The notes beneath the pieces are model-generated. The model saw only the letters and a list, made by a program, of their open reading frames with translations. It did not search any database and was not told the DNA's origin. DNA of 35,838 nucleotides from a bacterium (GTDB lineage Bacteria > Campylobacterota > Campylobacteria > Campylobacterales > Sulfurovaceae): positions 1 through 35,838 of the forward strand of contig JAHJJU010000043.1 in NCBI GenBank assembly GCA_018822805.1, given 5' to 3'. How positions within the stretch are numbered: position 1 is the stretch's first letter; each line of letters starts with the position of its first letter. The translations under genes were made by a program, and so were the position numbers. Below, in pieces: positions 23,819-32,759 of this stretch.

Positions 23819-26272
23819 ATGGAAGATATAAAAGCACAAATTGAAACACTGTTGTATGAAAATGCACCCGACTTTGAAATATCTAAACTTTTAAAAAAAG
23901 ATATTAAAAATTACTTTGCGACCTTGAAAGAGAGTTTTACACAAAATTCGGGTAAAGGATTTTTGGTTCAACATACTCGAAAAATAGACACCCTCATACA
24001 GATGGTCTATAAAGTTGCCATGCGTTCTATGTTTGACACCTACATGCCCATGAAAAATACGCTACCCATTACGCTCATTGCTTTGGGATCTTATGGAAGA
24101 GAACAGCTCTGTGTCTACTCCGATATTGATTTAATGATTGTCTACAAAGAAGTTCCCGGATACAATACCCAAGAGATGATTGAGAAGATACTTTATATTC
24201 TATGGGATGCAGGACTAAAACTCGGACACCGTGTTCATGAAGTAGGTGAACTTTTTGAAATTTCAAAAACGGACATTACCATTAAAACTTCCATGATAGA
24301 GTCTCGATTTATTGAAGGATCAAAACAGCTATGGAACCAAACAGAAAATGAACTCTATCGAATACGTAAAGATGAACCCGATGCATTCATTCATGCAAAA
24401 ATAGAAGAGATGCAAGCCTTGCATAGAAAATATCCTATGACCATGGAACCCAATTTAAAAGAGGGTGATGGTGGTTTTCGAAATGCCAATTTGGTCTATT
24501 GGATTGGAAATATTTTACACAATGTAGGACGTATTGAAGATATAGACAGCAAAATCATTTCAAAAAAAGAGTATGATAAATTTCATAAAGCCTTAGATTT
24601 TCTCTTTAAAGTTCGTTCTGCTCTGCATTTGGCTACAGGAAAAAAAGAAGACAAACTCAGACTGGAACTTATTCCTACTGTTGCACAGTACTTGGGGTAT
24701 AAAGCTGAACAAAAAGAGCATATGAAATTTTCAAGAAAAGTTATATCTTATCTAAAAACCATTAAACTGTATACCACCATATGGATTGATGCTTTAAGTT
24801 CTTATTATGATAAAAAAACCATGCTCTGTCCAAAAAATGAGAACAATAACTATATTGAACTCCTGGAACAACTTTGTACAGCACCCGTAGAACAGTTCCC
24901 TATTCATCCTACCTTTATGAAAGCACTAAACTCCAGCTACAAAACTCCGAATATTGAAGAAAAAGCTTATAAAATTCTTCTAAAACTCTTTGCCCAACCA
25001 CAAAGCCACCTTATCTTGAAAACATTAATCGATACCCGACTTTTAGGATACACCATTCCATATATGAAAAAAGTCATCAATCTCCCTCAATTTGATGGCT
25101 ATCATCAATTTGCAGTGGGCATTCACTCAGTGATGTGTGTTCAAGCCTTAGAAAACATTAAAGATAAAAGAGTGAAAACACTTTATAACAGTCTAAGAGA
25201 TGAAGAAAAAATTTTTATAAAAGTTATTACGCTTCTACACGATGCAGGAAAAGGACGAAAAAAATCTCATGCAGAAGTCGGTACAGTGCTCTTTAAAGGA
25301 TTTGGAAAGCGATTAAACTTTTCTGAGGAGCAGATCAAAATAGGTAAAAACCTTATTCTATACCATACCCTCATGAGTACCACAGCTCAACGTGAAGATT
25401 TACACTCAGAACAAAGTATTTTAAAATTTTCATCACATTTCCCAACCAAAAAAGAGTTGGACTTTATCTATATACTCACCTATGCCGATATGAACGGTGT
25501 TGGTAATCAGACCTATAATGATTTTAATGCTCGACTGATTAATATCTTATATAAACAATCCTTATTGGCACTCTCAAATGCAAAACAACTTGATGAAGCA
25601 ACAAAAAGGGTTAAAAAAGAGAAAATTTTACAACGACAAGCTATTTTTAAAAATTTAAGTCAAAAATTACAAAAGAATATTTTACACATTCCTTCTGATT
25701 TACTTTTCATTAAATACACCCCTCAACGCATTGTTACCATTGCCCAAGAAGCAGAAAAACTTGACAAATATCATTTTATGATTACCAACGATAAATTTTT
25801 AACCATTGAAATTTTAAGAAAAGAGAATCTTGACTTAAGTTATTTGCTCCACAAACTTTCCCGTTTAAACATCGTTCAAATGGATATTTTTAAACTTTTT
25901 TCCGGAATTAAATATTTTAAAATTGATTTTGATGAGACCATCAGTGAGGGTGATTATAACCATCTTCATGAAATTATTATAACAGCTTTAACGAAAGAGC
26001 AACCTCTTAAACTAAATAAACCTTCTATTAATATTGAAGACATCTATATTAATTGTAACCATTCCAAAGAGCATGCCATGATGAAACTCACCTGCAATAA
26101 TCAAAAAGGTCTACTCTCGTATCTTATTCAAGTTTTTGATCATTTAAAAGTGGACATTACTTCAGCTAAAATTCACACAAAAATGAACAAAGTCAATGAC
26201 CTCTTTTTAATCGAGAAGAATGGAAACTTTTGCAATAATACTAACCTTATTATCAAAGAATTAACGGAGTAA
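23819..26272 (+). CDS. glnD: Bifunctional [protein-PII] uridylyltransferase / uridylyl-removing enzyme
   Basis: About 817 residues. Order: nucleotidyltransferase domain with LGSYGREQLCVYSDIDLMIVY (about 91-111, metal-binding Asp pair), a GlnD linker with NLKEGDGGFRNANLVYW, an HD domain with YHQFAVGIHSV and LLHDAGKG (H476, D477, counting from the upstream ATG), and a C-terminal ACT region (MMKLTCNNQKGLLSYLIQVF). It adds or removes UMP on PII according to glutamine level. Of two in-frame ATGs (23813, 23819), the second is preferred because AAGG is 8 bases away rather than 2. The E. coli form is longer (890) and its first ACT domain is more distinct. glmS follows after 6 bases. Confidence 0.93.
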   Translation: MEDIKAQIETLLYENAPDFEISKLLKKDIKNYFATLKESFTQNSGKGFLVQHTRKIDTLIQMVYKVAMRSMFDTYMPMKNTLPITLIALGSYGREQLCVYSDIDLMIVYKEVPGYNTQEMIEKILYILWDAGLKLGHRVHEVGELFEISKTDITIKTSMIESRFIEGSKQLWNQTENELYRIRKDEPDAFIHAKIEEMQALHRKYPMTMEPNLKEGDGGFRNANLVYWIGNILHNVGRIEDIDSKIISKKEYDKFHKALDFLFKVRSALHLATGKKEDKLRLELIPTVAQYLGYKAEQKEHMKFSRKVISYLKTIKLYTTIWIDALSSYYDKKTMLCPKNENNNYIELLEQLCTAPVEQFPIHPTFMKALNSSYKTPNIEEKAYKILLKLFAQPQSHLILKTLIDTRLLGYTIPYMKKVINLPQFDGYHQFAVGIHSVMCVQALENIKDKRVKTLYNSLRDEEKIFIKVITLLHDAGKGRKKSHAEVGTVLFKGFGKRLNFSEEQIKIGKNLILYHTLMSTTAQREDLHSEQSILKFSSHFPTKKELDFIYILTYADMNGVGNQTYNDFNARLINILYKQSLLALSNAKQLDEATKRVKKEKILQRQAIFKNLSQKLQKNILHIPSDLLFIKYTPQRIVTIAQEAEKLDKYHFMITNDKFLTIEILRKENLDLSYLLHKLSRLNIVQMDIFKLFSGIKYFKIDFDETISEGDYNHLHEIIITALTKEQPLKLNKPSINIEDIYINCNHSKEHAMMKLTCNNQKGLLSYLIQVFDHLKVDITSAKIHTKMNKVNDLFLIEKNGNFCNNTNLIIKELTE

Positions 26273-26278
26273 TATATT

Positions 26279-28087
26279 ATGTGTGGAATTGTCGGATACA
26301 TTGGTCAAAAAGAGAAAAAAGAGATCTTACTAGATGGCTTACAAGAGCTAGAATATCGGGGTTATGATTCAGCAGGTATTGCAGTCATTGAAAACAAACA
26401 TCTGAAAAACTTTAAAGCTGTAGGACGACTACAAAATTTACGAGATAAAACGGATAGCTATACCAGTAGTGGTTTTGGGGTGTCCATTGGTCATACCCGT
26501 TGGGCAACTCATGGTAAACCTACAGAGCTTAATGCCCATCCACACAGAGGAGAGTACTCTTTTGTTGTCCATAATGGAATCATTGAAAATTATCAAGAAC
26601 TTAAAACAGAACTTCAAAAAGAAGGCGTTAAATTTTTAAGTCAAACCGATACCGAAACCATTGTTCACCTTTTTGAAAAAAATTATAATGCAACGAGCAA
26701 TGCTTGGGAATCCTTCTCTAAAACCATCGAAAAACTTGAAGGAGCTTACGCAACACTTTTGATTACAGAAGCTGAAGCAGAAACCATTTTCTTTGCCAAA
26801 AACGGATCACCAATGCTGATTGGGTTCAATGGAGATGATGTCTACTTTGCTTCATCAGATACCCCTATCATTGGAAAAGCTACTGAAGTTTATTATCTTG
26901 AAGATGGTGAATATGGATATACCAAAGATGGAAAAGTAATGCTCTTCAATGCCGATGGTGAAAAAAGCTTCACCAAGCAAACACTGGCAACCGACAAAGC
27001 CATGGCTCAAAAAGATGGTTACCGTTTCTTTATGGAAAAAGAGATTTATGAGCAAACTCAAGTCATGAACGACACCATGATGGGAAGAGTTTTAGAGAGT
27101 AAAATTGATTTTGAAGAACTCGATGCCAACCTGCTTGAAAACATCAGTAATATAAAAATCTGTGCTTGTGGAACCTCCTACCACTCTGCTCTAACAGGTT
27201 CTTATCTGCTTGAACGAATCGCTAAGATTCCTTGTCAAGTTGAGATTGCTTCAGAGTTTAGATATAAAGAACCACTGCTTCGGGATGACACGCTTTTTAT
27301 TACCATCTCTCAAAGTGGTGAAACAGCCGATACACTTGAAGCCCTTAAAATGGCAAATCGAGCCGGGCTTAAAAGCTTGAGCATCTGTAATGTTGATAAT
27401 TCTTCGATTGTAAGAGAGAGTGATGCTGCCATTTTAACCCGTGCAGGAATTGAAAAAGGGGTTGCCAGTACCAAGGCATTTGCTACACAAACCATGGTTT
27501 TATGGATGCTAACCCTTTATGTGGCTCAAGTTAAAAAAACCATTACTCCGGAACTTCTTAAAGAGGAATTGGATGCCATGCGACACACACCTAAAGCACT
27601 GTTGGTGACCGATAAATTACACACCAAACTAAACCGTCTCTCAAAACGATATCTTCACGGTCATGGTTTCTTCTTTATTGGAAGAGATTTATTCTTCCCT
27701 CTTGCATTAGAAGGAGCTTTAAAATTAAAAGAAATTTCTTACTTACATGCTGAAGGGTACCCATCAGGAGAGATGAAACATGGACCAATTGCTTTAGCCG
27801 ACAGTGAACTCTTTACCGTGGCACTTATGCCAAAAAGTTTACATTATGAGAAGATTAAATCCAATGTAGAGGAGTTGAGTGCCAGAGATGCAACTATTTT
27901 AGCCATTTCACCTGAACCGTTTGAATTGGCAGATGATTTTATTCAGACTATCTATGGTACACACCCGATGTTAGAATTTTTTGAAATGATGGTGGTTACC
28001 CAAATTTTAGCACTAGAAATTTCGATTCGCTTAGGAAATGATGTTGATATGCCAAGAAACTTAGCAAAATCAGTTACTGTAGAATAA
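26279..28087 (+). CDS. glmS: Glutamine--fructose-6-phosphate aminotransferase (isomerizing)
   Basis: 602 residues, the usual length. The N-terminal class II glutaminase starts with the catalytic cysteine after Met removal (CGIVGYIGQ), followed by GHTRWATHG and VVHNGIIENYQEL. Two SIS sugar-isomerase domains follow (CACGTSYHSAL, ISQSGETADTLEAL; later LEGALKLKEISYLHAEGYPSGEMKHGPIAL), and the invariant C-terminus DMPRNLAKSVTVE is intact. It makes glucosamine-6-phosphate for peptidoglycan and lipid A. It lies 6 bases after glnD, presumably co-transcribed. I saw no glmS ribozyme, which is expected outside Firmicutes. A strong terminator follows. Confidence 0.97.
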   Translation: MCGIVGYIGQKEKKEILLDGLQELEYRGYDSAGIAVIENKHLKNFKAVGRLQNLRDKTDSYTSSGFGVSIGHTRWATHGKPTELNAHPHRGEYSFVVHNGIIENYQELKTELQKEGVKFLSQTDTETIVHLFEKNYNATSNAWESFSKTIEKLEGAYATLLITEAEAETIFFAKNGSPMLIGFNGDDVYFASSDTPIIGKATEVYYLEDGEYGYTKDGKVMLFNADGEKSFTKQTLATDKAMAQKDGYRFFMEKEIYEQTQVMNDTMMGRVLESKIDFEELDANLLENISNIKICACGTSYHSALTGSYLLERIAKIPCQVEIASEFRYKEPLLRDDTLFITISQSGETADTLEALKMANRAGLKSLSICNVDNSSIVRESDAAILTRAGIEKGVASTKAFATQTMVLWMLTLYVAQVKKTITPELLKEELDAMRHTPKALLVTDKLHTKLNRLSKRYLHGHGFFFIGRDLFFPLALEGALKLKEISYLHAEGYPSGEMKHGPIALADSELFTVALMPKSLHYEKIKSNVEELSARDATILAISPEPFELADDFIQTIYGTHPMLEFFEMMVVTQILALEISIRLGNDVDMPRNLAKSVTVE

Positions 28088-28111
28088 AGTGCTCTAAATA
28101 TAGCACTTTTT
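28086..28111 (+). terminator. glmS: Rho-independent terminator of glmS
   Basis: AAAGTGCT, an 8-base loop, AGCACTTT and two more T bases directly follow the glmS stop, giving an 8-bp stem and a T run. A very similar stem occurs at 32719-32739. Confidence 0.8.
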
Positions 28112-28133
28112 ATGGTCGATCTGCATCGACCAT
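28112..28133. terminator. Second hairpin between convergent glmS and the YfaZ-like gene
   Basis: ATGGTCGAT and ATCGACCAT form a perfect 9-bp stem around CTGC, 9 bases from the stop of the convergent YfaZ-like gene. It has no real T tract on either strand, but it may act as a bidirectional block together with the glmS terminator. Confidence 0.5.
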
Positions 28134-28141
28134 AATTTAAG

Positions 28142-28726
28142 TTAATAGGTAATTTTTAATCCACCGTAAAAGCTATTATCGAAAAGATGATCTTCATCAC
28201 CTTTGTATCCGGTGTGAATATTCCGATATCCGGTATAAATCTTTACATTTTCAATCATCTCTATATCAGCAGAAATTCTTAACTCACTGTATTTTTCAGA
28301 ATCACCAAAAGCCAATGCCCCCGGTGCATACAATGCTTTAGCTTCTACACCTACAGGAGGAATATTGTACATTAATGGAGGGAAAGAATAACGTATTTTA
28401 GCCATTAACGGTAATGCTGTAAAATCATCGTTTCCTACCTCTGACCACATAAATTTAGCTCCAAAAGTAAGCTCCACACCTTCAACACCCTCAAGTTTAT
28501 TGGTAGCACCTAACCCTGCTCCAAAAAGTTTTTTATCATTATTGTTATTTAAAAAGTTAAAATCTGCTTGATAAATAGTACTACTGGTTTGAAGTGCTGC
28601 TAAATTTCTTGAATCGAGTACACCCTCCACTTCTAAATCGTTTTCATTAATATTGACACCAACACCACTCTGTGCTAAAAGCAATGCTGATGTAAAAAAA
28701 GTTGTAAATGCTATTTTTTTGAACAT
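28142..28726 (-). CDS. YfaZ-like outer membrane beta-barrel protein
   Basis: 194 residues from the ATG at 28726, chosen because GGAG lies 6 bases before it and it gives a clean signal peptide (MFKKIAFTTFFTSALLLAQ, cleavage after AQ or nearby). The mature protein alternates hydrophobic and polar residues as in a small barrel and ends with the aromatic-terminated strand GGLKITY typical of BAM substrates. Features such as IYQADFNFLNNNN, LFGAGLGATNKL and TYGYRNIHTGY-like strands agree with the YfaZ family. The function of that family is unknown. A single gene, divergent from the cytochrome c gene. Confidence 0.7.
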   Translation of the reverse strand: MFKKIAFTTFFTSALLLAQSGVGVNINENDLEVEGVLDSRNLAALQTSSTIYQADFNFLNNNNDKKLFGAGLGATNKLEGVEGVELTFGAKFMWSEVGNDDFTALPLMAKIRYSFPPLMYNIPPVGVEAKALYAPGALAFGDSEKYSELRISADIEMIENVKIYTGYRNIHTGYKGDEDHLFDNSFYGGLKITY

Positions 28727-28867
28727 GTATTTCTCCAATGTTATAAGTTGTTTGCATTATTATATCACAGATTAATTTAGATTAATTTAAGGTAGTCAAG
28801 AAGATAAATTTTACACAATTAATCTACAGCATTTGTATTATAATGGTGGGAAAATTAGGAGAATTTT

Positions 28868-29170
28868 ATGAACAAATTTAGATGGACACTATTGATAACA
28901 ACATTTTCAACTTTAGCTATGGCAAATGGTGAAGAGCTCTATAAAAATTGTGCCGGTTGCCATGGAGATAATGGTCAAAAGAAAGCACTACAACAGTCTG
29001 CTCCCATTGGTGGACAGGCAAGTGATACAACCATTAAACAACTTACAGCCTATAAAAATGGTGAGCTAAATCAATATGGCTTGGGTAACATCATGAAAAT
29101 GCAACTGCTTACACTAACTGAAGAGAATATCCGTGACCTTGCAAACTATATTGCTAAATTAAAACCATAA
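28868..29170 (+). CDS. Periplasmic class I c-type cytochrome (c553-like)
   Basis: 100 residues. A signal peptide (MNKFRWTLLITTFSTLAMA, cut after about A19) is followed by a small mono-heme domain with C28-AG-C31-H32. Met76 or Met78 in NIMKMQL could be the sixth ligand. The C-terminal helix NIRDLANYIAKLKP packs as in c553. Such proteins carry electrons between the bc1 complex and terminal oxidases or reductases in Campylobacterota. GGAG lies 6 bases before the ATG. It is a single gene followed by its own hairpin terminator. Confidence 0.9.
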   Translation: MNKFRWTLLITTFSTLAMANGEELYKNCAGCHGDNGQKKALQQSAPIGGQASDTTIKQLTAYKNGELNQYGLGNIMKMQLLTLTEENIRDLANYIAKLKP

Positions 29171-29181
29171 ATTATTTATAA

Positions 29182-29207
29182 ATACTCCTCAGACGAGGAG
29201 TATCTTT
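29182..29207 (+). terminator. Terminator of the cytochrome c gene
   Basis: ATACTCCTC and GAGGAGTAT form a 9-bp stem around AGAC, followed by CTTTT. The T run ends inside the serS remnant that begins here. Confidence 0.7.
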
Positions 29208-29284
29208 TACATATATTTCTTTAATACTTCTGGAATCTCTATACTTCCATCTTCATTCTGATAATTTTCCATAATAGCAATAAG
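29207..29284 (-). pseudogene. serS: Detached copy of the serS 3' end
   Basis: On the minus strand this encodes the last 25 residues and stop of seryl-tRNA synthetase ([10 protein letters not shown] ... EVLKKYM), identical in protein to residues 390-414 of the intact serS at 31403-32647. The DNA of the two copies differs at several positions, and every difference up to the Leu codon is silent. Upstream of that codon the similarity stops and no other serS sequence is found. It is therefore a fragment, not a gene. It is in the same orientation as serS and bounds a segment with cspA and the alanine-dehydrogenase-like gene. Confidence 0.9.
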
Positions 29285-29462
29285 TATTTGTATACAATGA
29301 TTTGACTTAAATTTTATTATTTTGATTTTTGCATTGAATAAGAAGTTTTAAGTTTTTTTGTAAAAAACTTTTGATTTTGGGAAGTAATTCATAAAAAGAT
29401 CTATTGGTCTCTTTATAGAAGTGTTTAAAATATGAACAGATTTCTCTGCCCATTAAATGGTC

Positions 29463-29681
29463 TTAAAGACCTGTAACGTTCTCAGCTTGTAAGCCTTTGT
29501 CACCTTGAGCGATCTCAAAAGTCACTTTTTGACCTTCGTTAAGAGAAACACGGTCGTAACCATTGTTATTAATTTGACGATAGTGTACAAATACATCATT
29601 TTCACCATTTTCTTGTTCGATAAAACCGAAACCTTTTTCACTGTTGAACCATTTTACTGTTCCGTTTACTTGAGTTGCCAT
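29463..29681 (-). CDS. cspA: Cold-shock-domain protein
   Basis: 72 residues from the ATG at 29681, preferred over an ATG nine codons upstream because AAGGAA lies 6 bases before it and the product then begins [13 protein letters not shown] like other Csp proteins. The single OB-fold domain has RNP1 KGFGFIEQ and RNP2 DVFVHY. It binds single-stranded RNA and DNA and acts as an RNA chaperone. More than 100 bases of leader without other genes lie upstream, with a TTGACT -35-like box at 29790-29795, consistent with a long csp 5'UTR. The stop lies in the palindrome GGTCTTAAAGACC. It sits inside the segment bounded by the two serS ends. Confidence 0.93.
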   Translation of the reverse strand: MATQVNGTVKWFNSEKGFGFIEQENGENDVFVHYRQINNNGYDRVSLNEGQKVTFEIAQGDKGLQAENVTGL

Positions 29682-29853
29682 TGCAATTCCTTTTAGTTGT
29701 TTATACACGTCACTACTGATGTGCTGAAAATATAAAGTGGAGTGTTCTTTCGGAGAGGATGATACTGTAAACTAAAGGTAAGCAATAAAAGTCAAGCCAA
29801 AGATGAAACTCTAAATCATCTTTCAATGTGCAATGATACCTGAATATTCTAAT

Positions 29854-29877
29854 AATAGGCAGTTAAATCTGCCTATT
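29854..29877 (-). terminator. Hairpin after the alanine-dehydrogenase-family gene
   Basis: AATAGGCAG and CTGCCTATT form a perfect 9-bp stem with a 6-base loop, 39 bases past the stop of the minus-strand gene. The T-rich part downstream is weak. The element and the following TTACAACT recur almost unchanged after serS (31361-31391). Confidence 0.6.
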
Positions 29878-29915
29878 TACAACTATTTCTCTAATTTCAA
29901 TAAAGTTGGCAGTTT

Positions 29916-31091
29916 TTAGACAGTAGTCGGCAGAGCATTTTCAACGGCATCAATAGCAAGATAAGGGTAATTCGCCTGACGCTTTTGAAACAGTAGAATA
30001 TTTGGTTTTTGAATGATGCCTACTTCAATATTGATAGCCTGTCGAATGGTCTCATCTTTGTGCCAGTTTTCAGAACCTGCCATTACAGCTTCTATATGGA
30101 CAATAAGTGCTGCAGAGATGGATCGAGTGGCACTTTCCCAAAGATAGTTTGGTGAATGATCCACAGCATAATAATCGACCATACCCACTTTAAACATTGG
30201 CTCTTTAAATGAAGTCGGTTTGGCAAAATAAAAGCCCATACCCTCATCACAACTGACATCGATAATAAGAGTTCCTGACTTTAGGCAAGATGCTTCTTCT
30301 TTGGTCACATAGTCAACAGGATTGTCAGGCTCTTGGAAGGTTCCATTTATAATAATTTCTGATTCACTTATTAAATCGCATAAAGGTCGTCTACTACCAT
30401 CGTGTTCAACAACAACCATTCGTGCTTCATCCTCTTTACCTGGAAGAATAGTGACATACTCACAGTCAAGTACCTCTTCTCTTACCTCGTAATTAGGACG
30501 CTGAATACAGATGGTAATGTCTCTAAATCCATGGGCTTTAAGTGCATAAATTGCACCACGGCTAACAGCACCAAAACTAAAGATAATTACTTTACGCTGG
30601 TTTCCATAATGTCCATCAATTCCTTTTAACTGTAAGGCATGCAACACGGCACAGTAACCTGCCATTTCATTGTTTTTATAAAAGGTGTGACGTCCCATCT
30701 CTCCTTTAGGTCCCCATATAAACATGTCTTCAAAAGCGATGAGTGTCTGCTTCCGATCAATGGCTATCTGCGTCATATCACGTTGCTGTACACAATGAGG
30801 ATACCCCCATAATGTACCACCAACTCTTAGCTCTTGTAAATCAGCTGGTACTGGTTTGGCTAATATTACCACACTACTTGAAGAGAGTAATTCGCTACGC
30901 GTGGCAATACCACCCGACATCTGTGTAATAACCGAATCCTCAATGCCAAACGGCTTTCCATAGCCCTCTTCAAATATCATCTGGCATCTAATATGCTCAG
31001 GAATACGATTCAAGTGTTCTGGGTGGATGGGCATACGTTGCTCATCTTCTTTTTTTGAAGTCCCAATGACTCCGAATGTAAATATACTAAT
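29916..31091 (-). CDS. Alanine dehydrogenase / N5-(carboxyethyl)ornithine synthase family protein, ATT start
   Basis: 391 residues if started at ATT (31089-31091). The N-terminal AlaDH/PNT domain reads SIFTFGVIGTSKKEDEQR19MPIHPEHL, then VVILAK79P and LWGYPH99C. This spacing matches Arg15, Lys75 and His96 of characterised alanine dehydrogenase. A Rossmann NAD-binding segment follows (KVIIFSFGAVSRGAIYALKAHGF). The only ATG in reach (31034) would remove the substrate-binding Arg. No ATG, GTG or TTG lies between it and an in-frame TAA at 31101-31103, and AAGGAA sits 5 bases before the ATT. The enzyme likely interconverts an amino acid and a keto acid with NAD(P)H; the amino-acid substrate is uncertain. 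Confidence 0.8.
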   Translation of the reverse strand: MSIFTFGVIGTSKKEDEQRMPIHPEHLNRIPEHIRCQMIFEEGYGKPFGIEDSVITQMSGGIATRSELLSSSSVVILAKPVPADLQELRVGGTLWGYPHCVQQRDMTQIAIDRKQTLIAFEDMFIWGPKGEMGRHTFYKNNEMAGYCAVLHALQLKGIDGHYGNQRKVIIFSFGAVSRGAIYALKAHGFRDITICIQRPNYEVREEVLDCEYVTILPGKEDEARMVVVEHDGSRRPLCDLISESEIIINGTFQEPDNPVDYVTKEEASCLKSGTLIIDVSCDEGMGFYFAKPTSFKEPMFKVGMVDYYAVDHSPNYLWESATRSISAALIVHIEAVMAGSENWHKDETIRQAINIEVGIIQKPNILLFQKRQANYPYLAIDAVENALPTTV

Positions 31092-31183
31092 AGTGGTTCC
31101 TTATGTTTAAGCCATCAGAGCATACGACGTCATAAAGAACGAAACAGCCTTAATAAACTTTATTGGTGATGATTAAAAAATTT

Positions 31184-31213
31184 TTTGTAGTGCAATGTAC
31201 GCAGTCGTGTCAA
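31184..31213 (-). promoter_or_regulatory. Likely promoter of the dehydrogenase-family gene
   Basis: On the minus strand a perfect -35 TTGACA (31208-31213) is followed after 18 bases by TACAAA (31184-31189), a four-of-six -10 match. It lies about 90 bases upstream of the ATT start. Confidence 0.5.
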
Positions 31214-31360
31214 CGACGGACAATGAAATTTCTACTTTGTGTAGAAAGAGAAGAAAAGAGAGAAAAAACTTAATTTGTCTGTTGGAGCATCCATATGCTC
31301 AAGCAGTTACTGTTCACTATAGCTATTTGTTCCTAAATAAGAGCTTCAGCCACCGTTGCT

Positions 31361-31384
31361 AATAGACAGTTCAATCTGCCTATT
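31361..31384 (-). terminator. serS: Hairpin after serS, near-copy of 29854-29877
   Basis: AATAGACAG and CTGCCTATT pair over 9 positions with one mismatch and a 6-base loop, 19 bases past the serS stop. Sequence identity with the hairpin at 29854-29877 extends through TTTACAACT. Confidence 0.55.
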
Positions 31385-31402
31385 TACAACTGTTTAGTAG
31401 AG

Positions 31403-32647
31403 TTACATATACTTCTTTAACACTTCCGGAATTTCTATACTTCCATCTTCATTTTGATAATTCTCCATAATGGCAATCAATGTTCGGCCTACTGCCAATG
31501 CTGAACCATTTAAAGTATGCACCAACACATTATTTTTTTCATCTTTATAACGTATCTTTGCTCTTCGTGCCTGGAAATCTCTGGTATTTGAAATAGACGA
31601 AATTTCTCTGTATTTATTTTGCCCGGGAAGCCATACCTCAAGGTCAATGGTCGTTGCAGCTGAAAAACCAAGGTCACCTCCACACAACTCTACCACTCTA
31701 TGAGGTAACCCTAATTGGGTTAAAATATCTGATGCATTTTCTATCATCATTTGAAACACTTCATCACTTTGTTCCGGAGTTGAGAGGGCAACCATCTCAA
31801 CTTTATCAAACTGATGCTGACGAATCATACCACGAGTATCACGACCGGCTGAACCTGCCTCTTTTCTAAAACATGGCGTATACCCTGTTAATAAAATTGG
31901 CAACTCTTTGGCTGCTAAAATCTCATCATTATAAAGGTTGGTTAAAGGGACTTCTGCTGTTGGGATCAAATATAAATCTTCATTGTCTATCTTAAACAAA
32001 TCATCTTCAAACTTTGGCAACTGCCCTGTTCCTTGAAGCATGGCTGCATTATTAATAAACGGAACACAAACCTCTTCAAAACCTTTTTGACGATTTACAT
32101 CTAAAAAGAAGTTAATCAATGCCCTCTCCATTCGTGCAGCATCACCACGTAATACAGAGAAACGACTCTTTGCCAACTTTACACCACGTTCAAAGTCAAT
32201 CCAACCGTTCATCTCGGCCAATGCCCAATGCTCTTTGGGTTCAAAATCAAATATTCGAGGTTCTAATACTTTTCTAAGCTCTACATTATCCTCTTCATTT
32301 GCACCAATAGGTACAGAATCATCAGGAAAGTTTGGCATGGCCAAAGCAACAGTTTGAAGTGCTTCTTCAGCCTCACGTGCTGTGGCTTGAAGTCCCACTA
32401 TCTGTTCTTTTTTAGCATCAACCTTGGCTTTAAGTTCGACAATATCTTTACCTTCTCTTTTATATTCACCAAACAGTTTAGACATTCTGTTTTGTTCTGC
32501 TTTTGCCTCTTCTAAATGGGCATTGGCTTCTTTTAATGTTGCAAAAAGTATTTTTAAGTTTTCAAGTGTCTCTTGGTTAACACCTTTTTTCACAAGTTTA
32601 GCACTTGCTTCTTCAAAATTTTTTTGAAGATATTTAAGATCAATCAT
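31403..32647 (-). CDS. serS: Seryl-tRNA synthetase
   Basis: 414 residues, a normal length. The N-terminal 110 residues form the antiparallel coiled-coil arm that grips tRNA-Ser ([18 protein letters not shown] ... [15 protein letters not shown]). The class II catalytic core has motif 2 ([22 protein letters not shown]) in part, and motif 3 [19 protein letters not shown]. It charges tRNA-Ser and tRNA-Sec with serine. AGGA lies 8 bases before the ATG. A second copy of its last 25 codons lies at 29207-29284, so the 3' end has taken part in a rearrangement. It is a single gene, co-directional with the barrel protein upstream. Confidence 0.97.
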   Translation of the reverse strand: MIDLKYLQKNFEEASAKLVKKGVNQETLENLKILFATLKEANAHLEEAKAEQNRMSKLFGEYKREGKDIVELKAKVDAKKEQIVGLQATAREAEEALQTVALAMPNFPDDSVPIGANEEDNVELRKVLEPRIFDFEPKEHWALAEMNGWIDFERGVKLAKSRFSVLRGDAARMERALINFFLDVNRQKGFEEVCVPFINNAAMLQGTGQLPKFEDDLFKIDNEDLYLIPTAEVPLTNLYNDEILAAKELPILLTGYTPCFRKEAGSAGRDTRGMIRQHQFDKVEMVALSTPEQSDEVFQMMIENASDILTQLGLPHRVVELCGGDLGFSAATTIDLEVWLPGQNKYREISSISNTRDFQARRAKIRYKDEKNNVLVHTLNGSALAVGRTLIAIMENYQNEDGSIEIPEVLKKYM

Positions 32648-32718
32648 TGATTTTATCCTATGAAAATATTTATTGAGAATTATAGTGAAAAATTTAAAAG
32701 AGGTGGATTAAAAGAGAG

Positions 32719-32739
32719 AAGTGCTAAAAGATAGCACTT
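32719..32739 (-). terminator. Hairpin after the outer-membrane protein gene
   Basis: AAGTGCTA and TAGCACTT form an 8-bp stem with a 5-base loop, 21 bases past the stop of the minus-strand barrel gene. It is followed on that strand by CTCTCTTTT. The stem resembles the glmS terminator. Confidence 0.55.
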
Positions 32740-32759
32740 TAAAAGAATATCATGAAAAA

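Larger units (their letters stand above)
31092..31402 (-). other. 311-base non-coding region between serS and the dehydrogenase gene
   Basis: I see no gene here. It holds the dehydrogenase promoter candidate (31184-31213), a small GAGCAT/ATGCTC hairpin (31285-31300) and the hairpin after serS (31361-31384). The leader from the promoter to the ATT start is about 85 bases. Confidence 0.6.

Noticed and set aside
29307..29453. 48-codon minus-strand frame between the serS remnant and cspA (starts MGREICSYFKHF)
   Set aside because: It has no SD and no recognised family. It might be a fragment of a decayed transposase or other gene, but nothing in the sequence supports this beyond an open frame.
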